This document shows positions 34,947-44,263 of a DNA stretch of 60,036 nt, one piece after another (position 1 is the first letter of the stretch; each line of letters opens with the position of its first letter). The DNA lies in assembly GCA_964589825.1 (NCBI GenBank), contig CAZPUS010000016.1, forward strand, positions 1 through 60,036, read 5' to 3'. This DNA comes from CAZPUS01 sp964589825 (GTDB lineage: Bacteria > Fibrobacterota > Chitinivibrionia > Chitinivibrionales > WJKA01). The position numbers and the translations under genes were made by a program. The notes below the pieces were generated by a model, which saw only the letters and a list, made by a program, of their open reading frames with translations, was not told the origin of the DNA and ran no database searches.

Positions 34947-36467
34947 ATGGCCGGACAATACGTGGCGGTATTCGATGTCGGAAAAACGAATAAGAAACTT
35001 GCCGTGTACGATGCGTCGTTTTCAGTGGTGGAGAGTGCGTATTCCCGTTTTGACGAACGCGAGGATGAAGAGGGTATTCATTATGAAGACATTCGGGGAA
35101 TAACCGACTGGTTTCTATCTCAGCTAAAGGTGTTTTCCGGTAAGTACCATATACGGGCGGTTTCTGTAACCACACATGGAGCGACGGCACTTTGTCTTGA
35201 CCGGCATGGAGAACTTGCCGTGCCGCCTGTGGCGTACACGACCGAGGCCGGGGAGTCGTTCAGGAAGGAATTCTATGACACATTCGGTGATCCCGTCTCA
35301 TTACAGGAGCTCACGTGTACTGCAGAGATAGGCAGTATGGTAAACATCGCCAAAAAGCTCTTTTTCATGAAGAAGCGATTTCCGCAACAGTTTAAAAATA
35401 TTCATACCATTCTCAATTATCCTCAGTATTTCGGCTATCTTCTTACCGGTCAATATGGAACCGAACCAACGTATATAGGATGTCACACCTATCTTTATAA
35501 CTTTCACGAACGCGCATATTCCCGGGTGGCCCGCGAACTGGGCATCGCCGATGCGCTGGTGCAAAAAATTTCGGCGCCGTGGGATGTCCTGGGCACCGTC
35601 ACTCCCCGGATGGCGGAAAAAACCGGTTTGTCAAGCGATTGTCTCGTTACTTTGGGAATTCACGACTCGAATGCATCTCTTCTGCCGTATATCGTAAAGG
35701 GATACAAGGATTTCGCACTCGATTCGACCGGCACATGGTGCGTAGGTATGCATCCCACCGATACCCTCGGATTCAGAAATAATGAACTCGGCAAACTCGT
35801 GTTCTATTTCCTCAGTGCGTATAATACGCCGGTCAAATCATCGATATTTATGGGAGGACTGGAGTACGAGACATATACCGCTTTGATAAATGAGCTCAAT
35901 GAAACCACCGGGGAATCCGATGTCGATCGGACCGTTTTAGAACGTATTATGCGCGATAGAAAGCGATTTATACTTCCTTCGGTAGTAAAGGGGACGGGTA
36001 TATTTCCCGATGCGCGTCCGCGTGCGATCGATGGAAGCGAAGAATACCCGCTCGAGAAAATCCGCACAAAGGAACGAGTTCCCGGGTTTTTCCGCGACTA
36101 TGAAACCGTGCATGCGGTACTTACCCTGTCGCTTGCATTGCAGACACGGGAGGCGTTGTCAATGATCGGATATACGGGCAGAGGGAGCCTGTTCATTGAA
36201 GGCGGTTTCAGAAAAAACAGAATGTACAACATGCTGCTTTCCGCGTTATACCCCGATGCAGAGGTCGTATTGACCAATCTCGAAGAGGCGACCGCTTTTG
36301 GAGCGGCGCTGCTGGGTCATGCTGCGGTGGAGTCCAAATCGCCCGACGCACTCGCGGATCGCTTTGAAATAAAAACCACACCCTTGGCTCGCGATTCACT
36401 GGACGGGCTAACCGGCTATGCGGACGAGTTTGCTGCAAAGCTCGCGCAACAGGATCAGTCCGGATAA
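34947..36467 (+). CDS. FGGY-family carbohydrate kinase
   Basis: The 506-residue protein has the FGGY plan: N-terminal phosphate loop VFDVGKTNKKLAVYD, substrate region VSVTTHGATAL, catalytic-aspartate region LGIHDSNASLLPYI and DSTGTWCVGM, and a C-terminal ADP-binding part (GGFRKNRMYN, EEATAFGAALLG). It resembles the rhamnulokinase/fuculokinase side of the family more than glycerol kinase; the sugar is not known. I start it at the ATG at 34947, six bases after AAGGAG. An upstream in-frame start at 34830 would put repeat copy E inside the gene. The 3' end overlaps the convergent sugar phosphorylase gene by 13 bp. Confidence 0.87.
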   Translation: MAGQYVAVFDVGKTNKKLAVYDASFSVVESAYSRFDEREDEEGIHYEDIRGITDWFLSQLKVFSGKYHIRAVSVTTHGATALCLDRHGELAVPPVAYTTEAGESFRKEFYDTFGDPVSLQELTCTAEIGSMVNIAKKLFFMKKRFPQQFKNIHTILNYPQYFGYLLTGQYGTEPTYIGCHTYLYNFHERAYSRVARELGIADALVQKISAPWDVLGTVTPRMAEKTGLSSDCLVTLGIHDSNASLLPYIVKGYKDFALDSTGTWCVGMHPTDTLGFRNNELGKLVFYFLSAYNTPVKSSIFMGGLEYETYTALINELNETTGESDVDRTVLERIMRDRKRFILPSVVKGTGIFPDARPRAIDGSEEYPLEKIRTKERVPGFFRDYETVHAVLTLSLALQTREALSMIGYTGRGSLFIEGGFRKNRMYNMLLSALYPDAEVVLTNLEEATAFGAALLGHAAVESKSPDALADRFEIKTTPLARDSLDGLTGYADEFAAKLAQQDQSG

Positions 36468-38188
36468 GGTACATACCATGCAACCTGAAAGGGCTCGAGC
36501 GGCACGGAAGCGGATGCGGAGCGGGTGAGTGTAGTGTCGGTACACATGTCCCGATATCGGGACGCGTCTGTCGGGAATACCTCTGTGGAAACCGGGACGG
36601 TATGTGCGGTTACATTATGAAGCGCCACGACGTATCCGTTATCCTCTCGTGTGTTGCGCACAATACCGAACACTTCCGGACCACAGTCGAGTATCCGCTG
36701 CGGGGCTTCCGGGTGAAAAGCGGTATGTGAGATACGAATACGCAGTAGCTTTTGCAGGGCGGAATATACCTTTGATTCAATGGTTTCTTCTTTGGAAATT
36801 TTTTGCCGCAGCATATCGAAATCCAGCTGTGCACGATTAATGCTGCGTGCAATTCCGCTCTTGCGTACAGCCGCATAATCGTTGCGGGTACCGAAAAGCG
36901 TGTGGATATACAGCGCCGGTATTCCACGAAAGCTCAGCGCAATAGCCTGTGAGACGATAAATCTGGCGATCTGCAGATCGGGCGGTTCGTGTGCATGAGG
37001 ATCGTTGAGCATGTCGAACCAGGTGATGTTGAGCTCATACGGGGTATGGGTTCCGTCGTTATGCAGTTTGTAACTTACCGTTCCTCCACGGGCCCTGGTG
37101 CAATCACATAGGTGCGTCCGCTGCGATTCGTTCAATAACCCTTCGGTAGGTCGCACACCGACACCGTCGTGGCTTGCGGTAAAATTGAGAAAGCATGTTC
37201 CGGGAAAGCGGGGCTCGAGTGTGGCGGCCCAGCGTTGTAAGGCTGAGGCATTTTCAGTGATGATGGTATGAGCGATCATGGGTGGAAGTGTAAAATTGTA
37301 TACCATGTGTGCTTCGTCGTCTCCATTACCGAAGTACGAGATATTTTCTTTATGCGGTACGTTCGTTTCGGTAAGAAGCAGCATATGCGGGGCTACGGCA
37401 TCGTATATCAACCGGATAATGCGAACCAGCGTGTGTGCACCGGGCAGATTGATGCACGCAGTACCGTATTCCTTCCATATGTAGGCGATTGCATCGAGTC
37501 GAATCAGGGAGGCATGTTGCCGGGCATATTGCAACAACACATCGAGTATTTCATATAGAACGTGTGGGTTGTGGTAATCGAGATCGATCTGATCTCTGCT
37601 GAAGGTGGTCCACAGACGCAGTTTGCCGAATGGAGAATCGAATGTATGCGTCAGGGGGCTGCTGCGTGGGCGTACGACACGTGAAAGATCCGCATCCTCG
37701 GGAACGTGGATGAAAAAATCACGGAAATGCGAATCTCCCTGTAATAGACGCTGCATGTAGATGCCTGAGGCGGAGACATGGTTTATTACTGCGTCTATGG
37801 CAATACGATACCGTTGGCCTAACCGGCGTATATGTCCCCATCCACCATGTGACACAGAAACGCGGCGATAATCCGTTATGGAAAAGCCTTGATCTGACGT
37901 GTAGGGGAAGAAGGGGAGTATATGCACAAAGGTTGCCAGATCGCCCACAAAATGCGAAAGAAATTCCGAAAGAGTATCGAGAGAGGCCTGTTGGGGTCTG
38001 GTAATAGTATCGGGATAGGTTATAAGAAGTACGTCACGTTGGCTCCACCCGATTTTTTTTCCCGGTATGGATTCTTGAATCCGTTCTACAAGGGTGGTAA
38101 TGCGAGTAGTGAATACAGTGGCTGTTTCTGCCGGGTACAATGCGTGCAGGAGTGTGCTGAGACGTGATTGAAACTCGTTACGATTCAT
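36455..38188 (-). CDS. GH13 subfamily 18-type sugar phosphorylase
   Basis: The 577-residue protein resembles sucrose and glucosylglycerate phosphorylases. The glycosidase residues are in place: nucleophile D232 (IRLDAIAYIWKE), acid/base E274 (LLTETNVPHKENISYFG) and stabilising D341 (FTASHDGVGVRPTEG). HILPFFPYTSDQGFSITDY and WTTFSRDQIDLDYHNP are also characteristic. It would split a glucoside with phosphate to give glucose-1-phosphate and a free acceptor. Candidates are sucrose, sucrose-6-phosphate and glucosylglycerate, and I cannot choose among them. The gene converges with and overlaps the FGGY kinase by 13 bp; the two may belong to one sugar route but cannot share a transcript. Confidence 0.88.
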   Translation of the reverse strand: MNRNEFQSRLSTLLHALYPAETATVFTTRITTLVERIQESIPGKKIGWSQRDVLLITYPDTITRPQQASLDTLSEFLSHFVGDLATFVHILPFFPYTSDQGFSITDYRRVSVSHGGWGHIRRLGQRYRIAIDAVINHVSASGIYMQRLLQGDSHFRDFFIHVPEDADLSRVVRPRSSPLTHTFDSPFGKLRLWTTFSRDQIDLDYHNPHVLYEILDVLLQYARQHASLIRLDAIAYIWKEYGTACINLPGAHTLVRIIRLIYDAVAPHMLLLTETNVPHKENISYFGNGDDEAHMVYNFTLPPMIAHTIITENASALQRWAATLEPRFPGTCFLNFTASHDGVGVRPTEGLLNESQRTHLCDCTRARGGTVSYKLHNDGTHTPYELNITWFDMLNDPHAHEPPDLQIARFIVSQAIALSFRGIPALYIHTLFGTRNDYAAVRKSGIARSINRAQLDFDMLRQKISKEETIESKVYSALQKLLRIRISHTAFHPEAPQRILDCGPEVFGIVRNTREDNGYVVALHNVTAHTVPVSTEVFPTDASRYRDMCTDTTLTRSASASVPLEPFQVAWYVPYPD

Positions 38189-38348
38189 GGTAAACTGCTG
38201 TGTTAGTGATACATGGGCGCGTGCAGAAAACCATAAGTAGCACCGCGTGTGCGTTTGTCAACGTACGTATACCATTTCAGCTTAGGCCGGCCCGTGTTCC
38301 GGATCGATGTTACCCCGAACGAATGTATCTGCGAATGTACTGAGCCCC

Positions 38349-38399
38349 ACACTGAGCGGATGGCAGCAGATATCGCACACAAAATCACACAGTGCAGGT
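38349..38399 (+). repeat. MITE-like element, copy F, right arm only
   Basis: ATGGCAGCAGATATCGCACA (38360-38379), then CAAAATCA and the end CACACAGTGCAGGT (38386-38399), closely follows the right arm of copy G. The left arm cannot be traced with confidence in 38237-38348, so this is a partial or decayed copy. It lies between the GH13 gene and the response regulator. Confidence 0.65.
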
Positions 38400-38474
38400 T
38401 CAAAACAATCGTGCAATGCAGGTGAAACAGAAACACTGCGATGCGTGCGAATATCCATTGCGCCGGCTATTTTG

Positions 38475-38828
38475 CTAGCCGAAAACTTTCTTTACGAGTT
38501 TTTTCATGGCGACCGGTTTCTCAAAGCAGACTGCATCAAGATTTGAGAGTTTTTCCCAGGCGATATTGGAAACGTAGCCGGAGATAAGTATCTTTGTATC
38601 GATATTCTTTGCGGATTCTATAAGAGTGATTCCGTCCATACCAGGCATCTTGTAATCGGTAATAAGCACGTCGACGTCATTGTGAGATAGAAATTCATAT
38701 GCACAGGATGGGTCGGTGAAGGTATGGGTATTGACCTCATTATCGGTTGCTTTCAAAAACATCTCAATAAGATGCGTGATTTCTATTTCATCATCGACAA
38801 TGGCTATTACTTTTGTGCCGTCTTTCAT
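38475..38828 (-). CDS. Single-domain response regulator
   Basis: The roughly 117-residue receiver has VIAIVDDEIE (acidic pocket), phospho-acceptor aspartate in VLITDYKMPGMDG, a switch serine in ILISGYV and the conserved lysine in FEKPV. No output domain follows, so it acts by binding a partner, as CheY- and Spo0F-like proteins do. I prefer the ATG at 38828, where the fold begins, with GAAGG about ten bases upstream; ATGs at 38864 and 38873 are also possible. There is no kinase gene next to it on the same strand. Confidence 0.88.
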   Translation of the reverse strand: MKDGTKVIAIVDDEIEITHLIEMFLKATDNEVNTHTFTDPSCAYEFLSHNDVDVLITDYKMPGMDGITLIESAKNIDTKILISGYVSNIAWEKLSNLDAVCFEKPVAMKKLVKKVFG

Positions 38829-38958
38829 CACCAGATTGCCTTCTTTGAGTGTACATGCAGCCATAGTATGCATCTTTTTGTGAGTGACGTGTCTGTATAT
38901 TCTTTGTGCAACATTATACAGTTAATTGCTATGTTTGTCAATAATAAAAAATGATACT

Positions 38959-39121
38959 ACCTGAATTGAGCGGTTGTTTTGATAAACGCTACGGTGAGTC
39001 GTGCTGCTATTGTGTTCTCATACAATATGGGGCACCCTTGTTGGTTGTCTCATGGTTTTGGAGAATATACAAGTAGTGCGAATGGCAGCAGCTTTCGCAC
39101 ACAAAATCGCTTAGTGTAGGT
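38959..39121 (+). repeat. MITE-like palindromic element, copy G
   Basis: A full 163-bp copy in the same orientation as copy A: left end ACCTGAATTGAGCG (identical to A), centre CCCTTGTTGGTTGTC, right end CGCTTAGTGTAGGT. The flanks (ACT and AAT) do not match, so the target duplication has decayed or was never present. Confidence 0.85.
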
Positions 39122-39330
39122 AATATACATTTATCCTCACTTATTTGTCTGCAATACCCGAGATTAATAGTGTTACGGCCCGATTATTTATTGAAAGTAT
39201 GATAGATACTCGACTCACTGTCGGTTTTGTATCATATCGATAGAACAGCTCACTCAGAAATCAGAAGTTGCGCAGACTGTCCGATAATTGTATATTTATA
39301 TCATATCGCATGGTATCTTAAAGAAGTTAC

Positions 39331-39357
39331 TAAAGTATTGCATGCCGATGCCGATAT
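39331..39357 (+). promoter_or_regulatory. Sigma-28 (FliA)-type promoter of the flgM-like gene
   Basis: TAAAGTAT (39331-39338), an 11-base spacer and GCCGATAT (39350-39357) match the flagellar consensus TAAAGTTT-N11-GCCGATAA at 14 of 16 positions. The expected transcript start is about 30 bases before the ATG at 39394. Confidence 0.85.
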
Positions 39358-39393
39358 ACTATAATGGAAACAGTCTAACTGTAAGGAAGCACA

Positions 39394-39714
39394 ATGAGAA
39401 TTCACGGAATCACAGAAGCCTTCGGCGCACACTTCAGACGAGTGCAGGACTCCAAGCGCCCCGAGAAATCGGGAAAAAATGCGCTCCGGGTCGATGCGTC
39501 AGAGCTCTCTTCGGCAGCCAAAAAGCTGAATAAAGATGCCGTAGAGACTTCGGCGGTTCAAGCGCAGGTTCGGGTACAGCCCGAAATCCGTGAAGAGCGT
39601 ATTAACGAAGTGCGTCAAAAAATTCAGGACGGCTATTACGATACAGCCAAGTTTCAGGATGCACTCGCTGAAAAGCTCATAAAGGACTTTGGCTGGAGTG
39701 ATACGGCAGTATAG
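39394..39714 (+). CDS. flgM: FlgM-like anti-sigma-28 factor
   Basis: The 106-residue protein has a charged, probably disordered N-terminal half with VDASELSSAAKKLN, and a helical C-terminal half EERINEVRQKIQDGYYDTAK then FQDALAEKLIKDF. This is the usual pattern of FlgM, which binds and holds the flagellar sigma factor until the hook is complete. GGAAG lies before the ATG. A near-consensus sigma-28 promoter upstream fits flgM regulation and strengthens the call. A rho-independent terminator follows, so it is a single-gene unit. Confidence 0.8.
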   Translation: MRIHGITEAFGAHFRRVQDSKRPEKSGKNALRVDASELSSAAKKLNKDAVETSAVQAQVRVQPEIREERINEVRQKIQDGYYDTAKFQDALAEKLIKDFGWSDTAV

Positions 39715-39780
39715 TTACACTACTGCATAGTGCGCAGCACATGAATTGACGCAGCATTAATCCGCGTATTGAATGAGAAG

Positions 39781-39815
39781 ACGGCTTTTCCCGCAGGGAA
39801 AGGTCGTTTTTTTTT
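39781..39815 (+). terminator. Rho-independent terminator after flgM
   Basis: The stem ACGGCTTTTCCC / GGGAAAGGTCGT with loop GCA carries two G-U-type mismatches and is followed by a run of nine T. Confidence 0.85.
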
Positions 39816-39830
39816 ATTTTTTACCCGCAT

Positions 39831-39839
39831 TGGTATAAT
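39831..39839 (+). promoter_or_regulatory. Extended -10 promoter for aspartate kinase
   Basis: TGGTATAAT (39831-39839) combines an extended TGn with a perfect -10 box. There is no good -35, which suits extended -10 promoters. It lies 73 bp before the aspartate kinase start and just after the flgM terminator. Confidence 0.55.
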
Positions 39840-39911
39840 TACGGTGCCGACAGCGTGCGGTTGAATATCTGCACTGTCTTTTTTTATTCATAATATTCGG
39901 GAGATATCCGG

Positions 39912-41276
39912 ATGGAATTCATTGTTGCCAAGTTCGGCGGAAGTTCGGTTGCGTCTGCATCACGAATCGCTCATATAGGAACCATCGTGATGGAAAACGA
40001 CATGCGGCGGTGTGTAATACTTTCGGCTCCGGGCAAAGTGAAGGATGCCGATGAAAAGGTGACCGACATGTTGCTGTCTATCGTGGAGCAAGCGCTTCAG
40101 AACGAGCGTTACGATGAGATGCTCGAGAAGGTGAAAAAGCGATATTTCGATATTTATGTCGAGTGCGGATTAAATAAAGATCAAATCGCCGAAGCGGTGA
40201 GCGTACTCGACTCCGCGCTTTCGGGTGATCGCAGCGATCCGGCCAGATACCGCGATTGTGTGGTGGCATGTGGTGAGGATATCAATGCGCGCCTGTTTTC
40301 CTCTTATCTTACTATGTATCATACCGAGGCCGAGTATGTTTCACCTGTTGATGCAAAGCTGTATGTCACCCAGGAGTTCGGCAATGCCATGCCACTCGAG
40401 GAAGCGACCCTCCATCTTGCGTCGCTCAAAAAGAAATGTGCGGAAAAGGTTATTGTTTTACCCGGATTTTTCGGGGTGACATCCAGGGGAGATGTCGCAA
40501 CATTCAGCAGGGGAGGCTCTGATCTTACCGGTGCGCTTCTTGCTGAGGCAATCGAAGCCAAAGAGTATGAAAACTGGTCGGATGTCGACGGCATTTTTTG
40601 TTGTAATCCCAAAATAGTGGAAAACCCCAGACAGATTCCCGCACTCACGTATCGGGAAATGAGAGAGCTGTCCTATATCGGCTTCAAGGTATTTCATGAG
40701 GAGGCGGTACAGCCGACCATGAGAAAGAATATACCTATACGTCTTCGAAACACACACAATCTCGACAATGGTGGTACCCTTATCGTATCGAAACGTCTGC
40801 CCGGGGAGCGGGACGTAATCGGTATTGCAAGTGGCGGAGAATACTGCAGCTTTACTATAGAGAAATTCCTCATGAATCGTGAAAAAGGGGTGGGACGACG
40901 GTTGTTCGGTATTTTGGAACGATTCGAACTTTCCTTCGAGCATTGCCCGTCAGGACTAGATAATATGTCAGTGGTGCTTGATCAGAGTCAGCTTGATCCG
41001 GAACGTGTGAACGATGTGGTGCGTGAAATCCAAAAGGAAATAGCGCCGGATCATATTACCACCGAGTTCGGACTCAGTCTCGTGGCCGTCGTGGGTGAAG
41101 GGCTGCTGCATAAAGTCGGCATCCTTGGGCGCATTGCCACCGCACTTGCCGATGTCGGGGTGAATATAAAAATGGTAAACCAAGGCAGCTCCGAATTGAG
41201 CATTATATTCGGTATAGACTCATCGGATGAAAACAAGGCAGTGCGGACCCTGTACGATACGTTTTTTGGAAAATGA
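39912..41276 (+). CDS. lysC: Aspartate kinase
   Basis: The 454-residue monofunctional enzyme starts MEFIVAKFGGSSVASA, the family ATP/aspartate-site signature, and has FSRGGSDLTGALLAEA and WSDVDGIF. Two ACT regulatory domains follow from about residue 300, ending VGILGRIATALADVGVNIKM. It phosphorylates aspartate, the first step to lysine, threonine and methionine. The ACT domains imply feedback control by an amino acid product. GGGAG precedes the ATG. Threonine or lysine genes are not adjacent. Confidence 0.95.
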   Translation: MEFIVAKFGGSSVASASRIAHIGTIVMENDMRRCVILSAPGKVKDADEKVTDMLLSIVEQALQNERYDEMLEKVKKRYFDIYVECGLNKDQIAEAVSVLDSALSGDRSDPARYRDCVVACGEDINARLFSSYLTMYHTEAEYVSPVDAKLYVTQEFGNAMPLEEATLHLASLKKKCAEKVIVLPGFFGVTSRGDVATFSRGGSDLTGALLAEAIEAKEYENWSDVDGIFCCNPKIVENPRQIPALTYREMRELSYIGFKVFHEEAVQPTMRKNIPIRLRNTHNLDNGGTLIVSKRLPGERDVIGIASGGEYCSFTIEKFLMNREKGVGRRLFGILERFELSFEHCPSGLDNMSVVLDQSQLDPERVNDVVREIQKEIAPDHITTEFGLSLVAVVGEGLLHKVGILGRIATALADVGVNIKMVNQGSSELSIIFGIDSSDENKAVRTLYDTFFGK

Positions 41277-41330
41277 TGGTGAGATGAGCCGGAGGCTTTT
41301 GCGCACCAAACGGGGCAGATTGGATGTTGG

Positions 41331-41726
41331 TCAACCTCGATGGGTACGTAACTGACTCTGTCGGGTGTAGGAAAGTGCAGCCTTGCCGTGTGAGGACACT
41401 TTTTTCATTTTTTTAGAAAGGGCGCGGGAGGATTGCATCATTTTCGATATGAGTGACGACTCTTTGGTCTCGATTCGGGCATAAAGGTCGCGACAGTGTG
41501 CATAGGCATTTTTTATGGCAGGGTCTTCCGCGATATGCCGTTTCCAGTCAGGATGTGAGGTAGTAATCTCTTTGAGCAGCCCTTCGCATTCATTTACCAG
41601 TTCTCGCCTTCTGCGCAGTTCAGCAGTAATTCGTTCGCCATCCTCTTCGGGCTCGAGTCGTACCGAAATATCGAGTACCCTCTGGAGAGAGTGTGTCAGC
41701 TTAGAGAGTGTGGTATACAGTGTCAT
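41331..41726 (-). CDS. Putative FliT-like flagellar chaperone
   Basis: The 131-residue protein is almost entirely helical and charged (LSKLTHSLQRVLDISVRL, AELRRRRELVNECEGLLKEI, IETKESSLISKMMQSS). It lies 20 bp downstream of fliS in the fliD-fliS order, the usual place for FliT, the FliD export chaperone. The sequence itself shows no diagnostic FliT motif, so the call rests on size, helical content and position. The start at the ATG at 41726 lacks a ribosome binding site; a TTG at 41732 is possible. Confidence 0.55.
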   Translation of the reverse strand: MTLYTTLSKLTHSLQRVLDISVRLEPEEDGERITAELRRRRELVNECEGLLKEITTSHPDWKRHIAEDPAIKNAYAHCRDLYARIETKESSLISKMMQSSRALSKKMKKVSSHGKAALSYTRQSQLRTHRG

Positions 41727-41746
41727 ATGCAATTGACGGAAAAAGA

Positions 41747-42196
41747 TTATCCCATTGCAACGAACTGCTGCGAGCTGCGGCCGGCATTTTGTGCGGACGC
41801 ATCGACATCCGTTTGTTGCTGCTGTTGTTTTTTTACATTTTCAGCGGCCTGTGCCCATGCCTCACGCAGGCTCTCAAGGTGTGAAACCGCTTCGTGAATC
41901 TGTGTGGGATCGTTTTTTATATTGGCTTGTATCAGACAGTGAATCATGTATTCATAAAGATCGTAGAGACGCTGGGATATATCTCCCGCTTCCATATTAA
42001 GTGACGATATAAGCTCGCTTATGGCGTCCTGGGCCTTGAAAAGGGCTTTGGTACGACCTTCCACATCGTTTTCTTCGATTTTCTGAAGTGCGATTTTCGA
42101 ATGCTTAATCGCCACGTCGTAGGTGATAAGAATAAGCGTACCCTGGTCCGCGGTGTCAATTCGTGTGTTCGAGTATTTATTGTAGCCGTTTGACAT
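41747..42196 (-). CDS. fliS: Flagellin export chaperone FliS
   Basis: The 149-residue protein begins with the FliS-type region GYNKYSNTRIDTADQGTLIL and continues ITYDVAIKHSKIAL, ISELISSLNMEAGDISQRLYDLYEYM and DPTQIHEAVSHLESLREAW. FliS binds flagellin in the cytoplasm and prevents early assembly. The last 30 residues are a glutamine-rich, low-complexity tail (VKKQQQQQTDVD). It follows fliD by 26 bp and very likely shares its transcript. Confidence 0.92.
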   Translation of the reverse strand: MSNGYNKYSNTRIDTADQGTLILITYDVAIKHSKIALQKIEENDVEGRTKALFKAQDAISELISSLNMEAGDISQRLYDLYEYMIHCLIQANIKNDPTQIHEAVSHLESLREAWAQAAENVKKQQQQQTDVDASAQNAGRSSQQFVAMG

Positions 42197-42222
42197 ACTG
42201 ACTCCTTCGATAGAGGTGCGTG

Positions 42223-44220
42223 TTACATGAGGCCGCTGCCGGCAAATGCATTCGAAAGACTCGTGCCCTGACTTTGCAGTTCGGCGATATTCTGCTCCAT
42301 TGCGGTGAATTGCTTTACAAGCCGTTCTTCATACGAGCTGATTCTATCCTCGAGCTGGCTTATTCTGTCCTCGATCCGTTCCATATTCGAGCGCAGCGTA
42401 TCCTGACGGTTGGATATAATTCCGTTGTCGGCCGAGGTCATTCTGTCGGTGATATCGTCGATCATCGCACCAAGGCCTTTGGATAACGAAAATGTAGAGG
42501 TGGTCCCATCCGCAATAGAACCGGCGGGGGCTGTTATTGAAAGCCCTTGAGCCGGACCGTCAGAAAAAGCGACAATGTCCCCCACACGGGTATCGGATGT
42601 ATACCATGTCGATTCTCCCTGAATGCGGAGTTCGATCTGCTGATCATCAGCCGTTTCACGCAGTTCGTATGTATGCGACTCGGTTGCTTCTTTGCTGCGA
42701 CCATATGATATGTTGGCATTGTCTGAGGTGCCTTTGGTGATAAACAGCTCGACCACTTCGCTGAAGTTGTCGGTAAGCGCTTCGTCAAATTTATCCTCGT
42801 CAAGCTCCAGCTTTCCTGTATTGTAGTCTGTCTCGATTCCTATGCTGGTCAGCGTGGAGTAGGAATCATCGAGCACGTCGAATCGGTTCTGGAAGGCGGT
42901 TCGTAATCTGCTTATGACCGTATCCAGCGTCATATCTCCTGCAAGTACGCCCTGGGTGTTGTTTTCCGCTTCGGGATCGCCGTAGTTTGCCTTGTTGTCT
43001 TTGAAATCGATAAGGCTGTTATAGGCGTTGAGCAATTCTTTGACTTTCCCGGCTATTGCTTCTTTATCGCGGGTTACGGACACCTGCGTAGAATTGTCAT
43101 ACGAGGTGCCGTTAAGAGAAATGGTTGCATCCGATATTACGCTGTCGATTTCGTTAGTTGAATTTTGAAGCATGATGCCGTCTATGCTCATATAGGCGTC
43201 CGTACCGGTGCGCAGCACACCACTTCCCTGCAGTCCCGTCGTAGTGGTGGAGAATGCATGGTCGCTGCCCCCGGCGTTGAACGAATCGATCGAAAGCTGT
43301 GATTCGCCGGTTATCGCATCCGTAACTACGAGCTGACCACCCGCGTTTATGCTTGTCGTCACCATGCCGTGGAATGTCTCTTCGACATCCGCCCGCAGAT
43401 CGTCCATTGTGGAGGATGATGTTTTTGTAAAGGTTCCCTGGACGGTTTCACCCTTATGATCGGTGCCGCTGTAGGATATTGTTTCGCCGTCAGCCAGTCC
43501 GGAAAAGACCGCAGAAAGATCATTGTCCGAGGTTATTGTCTGTGTAACGTTTCCCTTATCCCCGGCCGCGTTCTGGATAATTCCCAGATCCTGCAGCGTG
43601 CTGCCGCTTATGTCTTCGTACGAAACACCATCCGCTCCGGTTTCTTTGGCAGTGAGAACCATACGGTAATTGGTATCCGATAGTTGCAGTATCGAGGCAT
43701 TTACATTCAGTTTTTCCCCGTTACTGTCGGTGGCATTATTGATTTTGTCACGAAGATCCTTGATGGTATCGTCATTGTCGATAGTGAGTTCGGTTCCGTC
43801 TATCGCAATGGTTCCCGTGGTTATTCCAAGGCTCGATAACGACGCATTCTGATCAGTGATCAGTCCGTCCCCGGTAATCATTTTTTCGCTTTGTGCAAGA
43901 TGATAGGATGAAATTTCGTATGATCCGGGCTCGCTTCCGGTCCCTGCGGATATCGTGGCGATGCTTTCATCCGAGGAGGTCTCGGTATAAAGGCTGAATG
44001 CGGACGCTCTGCTGAGCTCATTGCCTTTAGTGCCGATTTTGCTGATGAGTGATTGAAGCTTGGAATATGCGTCTATCTTGTTCTGATAGGTGTTTTTTTG
44101 TGATATTTTGGGCTGTATACGCTGAGAATATTCCAGCTGGACCAACTGCTGAATAATCTGTTTGGAATTAATGCCGGACATTCCGACCGACATTCCAGGG
44201 CTGGAAGAGCTGATATTCAT
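42223..44220 (-). CDS. fliD: Flagellar filament cap protein FliD
   Basis: The 665-residue protein has the FliD N-terminal domain (MSGINSKQIIQQLVQLEYSQ), a middle region with hook-IN-type stretches (GTIAIDGTELTIDNDDTIKD) and the FliD C-terminal domain (YSTLTSIGIETDYNTGKL). A C-terminal coiled coil (about 600-650, RIEDRISQLEDRISSYEERL) completes it. The protein caps the growing filament and folds flagellin at the tip. I chose the ATG at 44220, eight bases after AAAGGAT, since conserved sequence begins there. A sigma-28-like promoter lies just upstream. Longer than the roughly 470-residue enterobacterial FliD, with the extra length in the variable middle. Confidence 0.95.
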   Translation of the reverse strand: MNISSSSPGMSVGMSGINSKQIIQQLVQLEYSQRIQPKISQKNTYQNKIDAYSKLQSLISKIGTKGNELSRASAFSLYTETSSDESIATISAGTGSEPGSYEISSYHLAQSEKMITGDGLITDQNASLSSLGITTGTIAIDGTELTIDNDDTIKDLRDKINNATDSNGEKLNVNASILQLSDTNYRMVLTAKETGADGVSYEDISGSTLQDLGIIQNAAGDKGNVTQTITSDNDLSAVFSGLADGETISYSGTDHKGETVQGTFTKTSSSTMDDLRADVEETFHGMVTTSINAGGQLVVTDAITGESQLSIDSFNAGGSDHAFSTTTTGLQGSGVLRTGTDAYMSIDGIMLQNSTNEIDSVISDATISLNGTSYDNSTQVSVTRDKEAIAGKVKELLNAYNSLIDFKDNKANYGDPEAENNTQGVLAGDMTLDTVISRLRTAFQNRFDVLDDSYSTLTSIGIETDYNTGKLELDEDKFDEALTDNFSEVVELFITKGTSDNANISYGRSKEATESHTYELRETADDQQIELRIQGESTWYTSDTRVGDIVAFSDGPAQGLSITAPAGSIADGTTSTFSLSKGLGAMIDDITDRMTSADNGIISNRQDTLRSNMERIEDRISQLEDRISSYEERLVKQFTAMEQNIAELQSQGTSLSNAFAGSGLM

Positions 44221-44263
44221 AGCGCGATCCTTTTTTGCACATTTTTTGTGCGTTCTATCATAT

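Larger units (their letters stand above)
38829..39393. other. Divergent region between response regulator and flgM-like gene
   Basis: About 565 bp. It contains repeat copy G, AT-rich sequence at 39130-39300, and the sigma-28-type promoter of the flgM-like gene. I accept no gene here; an 81-codon frame at 39288 reads across the promoter and into flgM in another frame. Confidence 0.6.
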
